Made by a program: the position numbers and the translations under genes
Shown here: in pieces, positions 59,846 through 64,000 of the stretch
Position numbering within the stretch: position 1 is the stretch's first letter
Layout of the letters: every line of letters starts with the position of its first letter
Source: SR-FBR-E99 sp963732365
Lineage (GTDB): Bacteria > Bacteroidota > Bacteroidia > Bacteroidales > VadinHA17
Reading direction: 5' to 3'
Assembly (NCBI GenBank): GCA_963732365.1
Contig: CAVSZC010000004.1
Location: forward strand, 297,920-361,919
Length of the DNA: 64,000 bases
Notes under the pieces: generated by a model
Databases searched by the model: none
Told to the model about the DNA's origin: nothing
The model's input: only the letters and a program-made list of their open reading frames with translations

Positions 59846-61912
59846 ATGAAAAACATTTTAGTATTATTTTTCGCCCTTTGCCTCACTGCCTCCGGATACA
59901 CACAGGAGCCGGTTATTTCGGGCAAAATTACCGGAAGGGCAGCTTCAGCTGTGAATGAGGTTCAACTATACTACGACGGCAAATCCCATAGCATTAAAGT
60001 AAACAAGGAAGACCAGACATTTAAGGCAGAGCTGAAACTGCAGGAACCCCAGTTCATTGAACTGAAGAGCGGCAGCAGCAACTCCTCCTTTTTTTATGCC
60101 GCACCTGGTGAGGAAGTCGCCCTGGAACTGGAAAAAATCACCCTAAATGAAACCGTTGTTACCATTAAAGGTGAAAGGATCCGGAAGCTGAATTCCGTAA
60201 TGGACCGCTTCTACTCTTCCCTTCAGGAATCAGGTATAAACACGCTGGCGCGGGAATGGCATACCGAGCTGTTCACAAGGCCTGAGATAGCTTCCAAAGC
60301 CATCCAGGAAGCAAACAAGGTTCTTGAAAACAATGAGCAATTCTTTAATGAAGCAGCACCGGGTTTCAGGAACGATTTCACTCTCTTCTCAACGGCTTTT
60401 ATGAACTTTATCAAAGCTGATATTCTTTCAGGCGAAGAGATCGAGTTGATACTTGAGGAGCTCTCAAAAACCGAGATTAAGACCACTGCTCTTACCATAC
60501 CTTACTTCAGGCAGTTCCTGGTTGATATCACCAACGCATATGCCGCCAGGAAACTGGAAAGCTATGACATGGTCCTCGAGTTTATCAATGAAGGATATAA
60601 GTCCAAAATGATCGCTGCCGAGGCATGCGTCAAATATATCCCAAATGAGTCCGTAAGGTATTATCTCTTTTTTGACAAGCTTAACACAGAACTGGCCGGG
60701 AGCGGGATTAAACACCGGAAGTATGTTGATTACCTTTTCGCCAATGCTGACCAAAAGACCAAAGAAGCACTTCAGAAGAGGTTTGAATCAGTTCTGACTT
60801 CCGCCCAGGAGATAGATAAGAAGGAAAAAGTACCTGCAAAGGATTTCGAATTCCGCGACAGGGATGGCAAAATCTACCGGCTTGCTGATTTCAAAGGCAA
60901 GATGCTTCTGATTGACTTCTGGGCGTCATGGTGCGCCCCATGCAAGGTACAGATGCCACACCTGAAGGATCTTGAGAAGCATTATGAGGGAAAGGATATA
61001 GTGGTTGTCAAAGTCTCGCTTGACAACACAAAAGAGGCATGGCTGAAGGGAGTTGAGAGCGAGGATCTGAAAGGCATTCTGCTGCACGCTGAAGGAGCAT
61101 TCAGGAATCCATTCCCCGTCGCCTACGGAATCACATCAATACCACGGTTCATGCTGATAGATGCCGATGGAAACATTGTCTCTGATGATATGCCCAAGCC
61201 ACAGTTCAAAGACCAGGTAATGGCAATCATTGACAAGGAACTGTACCGGAATGAAGTTGAGAAGATTATGTCATCACACCTCACTGCCCTGGGTGCAGAA
61301 AAGCTGCTTAACGGCAACGGATACAGAACCGTCGCAAAACAGTCTATGATGGGGATCGGAGTTGATCTCAACACCTGGTACAGTTATCCGAAAAATCTGC
61401 GGTTTGACTTTACGCCTTCAGAAAATCCTACCTTCCTTCTGGCCCTGGGCGAAGACTTCTTCAGACAGAGATATATGATAGTCAAAGAGGACACTGTATT
61501 TGGTACAATAGCAGCAATTGACGAGGCGGCCGCAAGTTGGACAAACAAGCTTTATGGCCTGGATCTTTTCCTGGCAAAATATGTTGAAAAGGCCACTATC
61601 GAATTCGCCGAAGAGAACTTCACCAACAGTGAAAATATGTATGTACTCAGGGCAACCAAAGGAACAAGAACTGTCAGGTATTTCATTGATAAAGATGACT
61701 TTCTAATCAAGAAGGCTATGGAGACTCACCTTGTAAAACCCAGGCAGGGCGGAGGTGTTTTGGAAGCCCCTGTGAAATACGATGACTACCGGGAAGTTAA
61801 CGGGGTGAAAATCCCTCACCTCATAAATACCAATAACATTGTTATAATTAAAGTTACAGAGGCTGAGATAAAACCCCTCGACAGCAAAGTCTTCAGCTCA
61901 CCTGAGAATTAA
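59846..61912 (+). CDS. TlpA-like thioredoxin-domain protein, periplasmic
   Basis: This 688-residue exported protein has a signal peptide (about 1-18), a DUF4369-like N-terminal beta domain (about 20-110; ISGKITGRAASAVNEVQLYY), a helical middle (110-320), a TlpA/ResA-type thioredoxin domain (about 330-460) with the redox pair CAPC in DFWASWCAPCKVQMPHL, and a C-terminal LolA-like or lipoprotein-carrier-fold region (465-688). Such proteins commonly follow SusC/SusD genes in Bacteroidota and are assumed to serve redox maintenance or reduction of periplasmic thiols. It is separated from susD by a hairpin, so cotranscription is uncertain. Confidence 0.88.
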   Translation: MKNILVLFFALCLTASGYTQEPVISGKITGRAASAVNEVQLYYDGKSHSIKVNKEDQTFKAELKLQEPQFIELKSGSSNSSFFYAAPGEEVALELEKITLNETVVTIKGERIRKLNSVMDRFYSSLQESGINTLAREWHTELFTRPEIASKAIQEANKVLENNEQFFNEAAPGFRNDFTLFSTAFMNFIKADILSGEEIELILEELSKTEIKTTALTIPYFRQFLVDITNAYAARKLESYDMVLEFINEGYKSKMIAAEACVKYIPNESVRYYLFFDKLNTELAGSGIKHRKYVDYLFANADQKTKEALQKRFESVLTSAQEIDKKEKVPAKDFEFRDRDGKIYRLADFKGKMLLIDFWASWCAPCKVQMPHLKDLEKHYEGKDIVVVKVSLDNTKEAWLKGVESEDLKGILLHAEGAFRNPFPVAYGITSIPRFMLIDADGNIVSDDMPKPQFKDQVMAIIDKELYRNEVEKIMSSHLTALGAEKLLNGNGYRTVAKQSMMGIGVDLNTWYSYPKNLRFDFTPSENPTFLLALGEDFFRQRYMIVKEDTVFGTIAAIDEAAASWTNKLYGLDLFLAKYVEKATIEFAEENFTNSENMYVLRATKGTRTVRYFIDKDDFLIKKAMETHLVKPRQGGGVLEAPVKYDDYREVNGVKIPHLINTNNIVIIKVTEAEIKPLDSKVFSSPEN

Positions 61913-61935
61913 CAGCCTTTAACACGCATAAAAGA

Positions 61936-62050
61936 AACCGGACAGTGCTGGTCCCACTGTCCGGTTATAAGTTCGGGTTGTCCAAGAAAAAATTTTGTGA
62001 CAATTGCTACTCTATGTTTAAACCCAAACCTGTGCAAAGGTACGAAAATT
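61936..62050 (+). promoter_or_regulatory. Orphan copy of the SusC leader (hairpin plus GCAAAG motif)
   Basis: AACCGGACAGTG (61936-61947) and CACTGTCCGGTT (61955-61966) form a perfect 12-bp hairpin with a 7-base loop, followed by AAGTTCGGGT and, 68 bp after the hairpin, GCAAAG (62034). The order, loop length and spacing match the leader before susC (54746-54850), where GCAAAGTTATGAAA contains the start codon; here it reads GCAAAGGTACGAAA, and no receptor gene follows. This lies in the 326-bp gap (61913-62238), which otherwise holds AT-rich sequence and a short inverted repeat AGTATTAAAATACT. Confidence 0.6.
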
Positions 62051-62238
62051 TCAGAAAATTGCAGCAAATTAATACAAAAAGAGAGTATTAAAATACTATA
62101 AATCAGGACCACCATATTAACCCTCCGACCGTTAGGCATTCTTATTTCAGGTTTAGTCAAAAAGATTTTTTTTACATCATTCCCGGGTTTAACTTTAACA
62201 CATATTCCCGTTTCCTGAAAATTTAAAAATTCAGTCCT

Positions 62239-63204
62239 ATGAAGAAGCTAATTGTAATAACTGTTCTGGTCACCGGGTCACTGCTGACAGCTATGGCACA
62301 GGAGAAGCCGATAGTCCCGCCTGATACGCTAAATCTCCCTGCAGACACGCTGAAGATTGTGGCAGACACAATGCAGGTTGTAACAGATACATTGCAGGTC
62401 GCTGCCGACACACTGGCTCCACCAGTTGATACACTGAAAACCCTACCTGCAGCGGTTGTTGTCGCTGAGCAGCCTGCAGAGGTTACAACAACAGACAAGA
62501 AAAAGTCTGCTGCTGGTTCTGAAAAGATACCGAAGAACATGGTTAAGGTAAACCTTTCAGCCCTTTTTCTGAAGACCTACTCCATGCAGTATGAAAGGGT
62601 CCTCTCAAGAACTGTATCTATGGCATTAAGCGGAGCATACATGCCCGAAACCAATCTGCCCTATACTGATCAGATTATCAAATGGTCCGGGGCAACTGAA
62701 CCTGAAGAGATAGAGTTGATTGAAAATGTTCTGATAAACAACCTGACTATAACACCCGAGATCAGGTTTTATACCGGCAAGAAGAGGTATGGGTCAGGCT
62801 TCTATACCGCTCTCTTTTACAGGTACGGTCAGCACTCCTTTACCAATGCTGTGGTTGATTTTGAGGGCAGCGAAGGGGAGGATGGCACTATCGACTGCGT
62901 CGGCAATGCAACCTCTCATACTGGTGGCATTATGATAGGTGCTCAATGGTCACTCGGAAAGCACGTATGCCTTGACTGGTGGATACTGGGACCGCATTTC
63001 GGGATCAGCTCCGGTGATTTTACAGGATTGTCATCAATACCGCTGTCGGAGGAGGACCAGCAGGAAGTCGAAGACAGATTTAATGACATAGATATTCCAA
63101 TGTTTGAACAAACAGTAACTGTCAGTTCCACCGGGGCAGAAATGATCTTTGACGGACCCTGGGGTGGCATACGGGCAGGACTGTCAATCGGCGTTAAGTT
63201 CTGA
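62239..63204 (+). CDS. Outer-membrane beta-barrel protein with DTL heptad linker
   Basis: This 321-residue exported protein has a signal peptide (about 1-20) followed by a linker (about 27-69) of six heptads built on xDTLxxx: PDTLNLP, ADTLKIV, ADTMQVV, TDTLQVA, ADTLAPP, VDTLKTL. Residues about 100-321 form a barrel resembling DUF3575-type proteins, with NLSALFLKTYSMQYERVL, YRYGQHSF-like strands and a terminal GVKF. Function unknown. It is downstream of the orphan leader and upstream of a second ECF sigma gene, on the same strand. Confidence 0.75.
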   Translation: MKKLIVITVLVTGSLLTAMAQEKPIVPPDTLNLPADTLKIVADTMQVVTDTLQVAADTLAPPVDTLKTLPAAVVVAEQPAEVTTTDKKKSAAGSEKIPKNMVKVNLSALFLKTYSMQYERVLSRTVSMALSGAYMPETNLPYTDQIIKWSGATEPEEIELIENVLINNLTITPEIRFYTGKKRYGSGFYTALFYRYGQHSFTNAVVDFEGSEGEDGTIDCVGNATSHTGGIMIGAQWSLGKHVCLDWWILGPHFGISSGDFTGLSSIPLSEEDQQEVEDRFNDIDIPMFEQTVTVSSTGAEMIFDGPWGGIRAGLSIGVKF

Positions 63205-63318
63205 TACCGGGTGCCGGTCATATTCATCAGTATGATTCTCTCCTTTTAATTATTTATTTACTTTTACCTTCTCTTTTGGATGGCAATTACATAGTTGCCT
63301 CCTATTCTTAGCGGGAAG

Positions 63319-63888
63319 GTGAGACCTGATACAACAGATGACAAGAGCCTGACAGCCATGGTTGCCGAAGGCAGTGAGGAGGCATTCCGGATACTCTTCA
63401 ACAGGTACTATGACCATACCTACGGCGTTGCCTTTGCCTTTACCAAATCTGCTGTCATGTCTGAAGACATCGTCCAGGATGTCTTTTTGAAAGTATGGCT
63501 GAAACGTGAGCTTCTCAGAACGGTCGAAAAATTTGATGCATACCTCTTCATGGCTGCCCGCAATCATATCCTCAACGAGCTTGAGAAGAAAATAAATGAT
63601 GTCCGGTTCACTGATGACCTTCATGACTACTTCAGGGATGTGAATAATACTCCTGAGAGTTACCTCATTCACAAGGAGGCGGAGGAGACCCTGGTGAGCG
63701 CCGTCAGCAAGCTGCCGCCGCAGCAGCAGGCTGTTTACAGGATGTGCCGTGACCAGGAGATGAGCCAGGAGAAGATCGCAGAGAACCTGAATATCTCAGT
63801 CAATACCGTCAAAAGCCATATGAACGCTGCCCTCAGGTTCATCAGACACCACTTCATGCAGAGATATCATCTCTTCTTCTGGCTGTAA
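63319..63888 (+). CDS. Second ECF RNA polymerase sigma factor
   Basis: This 189-residue ECF sigma factor starts with GTG at 63319 (a TTG at 63295 is possible; the GTG makes the N-terminus align in length with the paralogue at 52757). Region 2 reads YDHTYGVAFAFTKSAVMSEDIVQDVF and region 4 has LPPQQQAVYRMCRDQEMSQEKIAENLNISVNTVKSHM. It is a clear paralogue of the sigma factor at 52757. Its expected FecR, SusC and SusD partners would lie beyond the right edge. Confidence 0.92.
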   Translation: MRPDTTDDKSLTAMVAEGSEEAFRILFNRYYDHTYGVAFAFTKSAVMSEDIVQDVFLKVWLKRELLRTVEKFDAYLFMAARNHILNELEKKINDVRFTDDLHDYFRDVNNTPESYLIHKEAEETLVSAVSKLPPQQQAVYRMCRDQEMSQEKIAENLNISVNTVKSHMNAALRFIRHHFMQRYHLFFWL

Positions 63889-64000
63889 TTTTTTTCACTC
63901 CCGACTAATACCTGGCCATTCTGTTCCTGTCTTTATGACAGTGACTGAACAAATGATATTGTAAAAAATATACAGTGGCACGGACCCTGAAGTGATTTAC

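Noticed and set aside
63295..63318. TTG start for the second ECF sigma factor
   Set aside because: The GTG at 63319 gives an N-terminus of the same length as the paralogue at 52757; the extra eight residues do not match it.

Overview
The window reads as chromosomal DNA of an uncultured member of the Bacteroidota, most likely a Bacteroidales-like lineage. The evidence is a SusC/SusD pair with an ECF sigma factor and FecR anti-sigma factor, a type IX secretion sorting tail on an ELWxxDGT-repeat protein, LytTR/TPR-kinase signalling, many lipoproteins, few Shine-Dalgarno sites and several TAnnTTTG-like -7 boxes. There is no phage, integrase, CRISPR array, rRNA or tRNA that I can recognise. Most of the window is ordinary chromosome, with dispersed small repeats in the spacers.

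Layout. 1-6346: a SUF iron-sulfur cluster operon (sufB partial, sufC, sufD, sufS, sufE, a SufT-like DUF59 gene) running into queG, itself an Fe-S enzyme. 6323-8236: an exported ENPP-type phosphodiesterase and an exported cysteine hydrolase. 8258-13939 (minus): a probable five-gene operon with a Tat-exported Gfo/Idh/MocA oxidoreductase, a Tat-exported TIM-barrel isomerase, a lipoprotein phosphoesterase, a polytopic membrane protein fused to a THEP1-type NTPase, and an AlkD-like protein. 14214-19462: a tetraheme NapC/NrfH-like cytochrome fused to an FGE/SUMF1-like domain, divergent from a nucleoside-hydrolase-like/FmdE-like fusion and a GH20 hexosaminidase. 19484-24857 (minus): BASS transporter, lipoprotein serpin, and a MarR regulator with a P-type ATPase; a matching 16-bp palindrome lies just before each of the last two genes.

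25031-36811: a zinc-ligand-less ThiF/MoeB homologue, then a TPR histidine kinase and LytTR regulator, then a compact run of six genes for exported proteins (OmpA-type, a lipoprotein, a dockerin-like/TPR protein, a Cys-rich protein, a small secreted protein and a T9SS cargo). 36826-46485: M28 peptidase, small helical protein, sirtuin, aldehyde dehydrogenase, exported isoaspartate methyltransferase, RmuC-like protein, and a minus-strand pair encoding a monoheme outer-membrane barrel and a pentaheme cytochrome. 46797-50242: an aromatic amino acid lyase with Ala-Cys-Gly at the MIO site, a Dabb protein, a RAYT transposase remnant with REP palindromes, and a lipoprotein.

50395-61912 looks like a small glycan-utilisation locus: GH92 alpha-mannosidase, ECF sigma factor, FecR, SusC with an STN domain, SusD and a TlpA-like thioredoxin protein. 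GH92 carries a REP palindrome inside its reading frame. After it lie a duplicate of the SusC leader without a SusC gene, a beta-barrel protein and a second, paralogous ECF sigma factor at the right edge.

The most unusual items are the membrane/THEP1 fusion, the NapC-FGE fusion, the six-gene exported cluster, the in-frame REP in GH92 and the orphan SusC leader.
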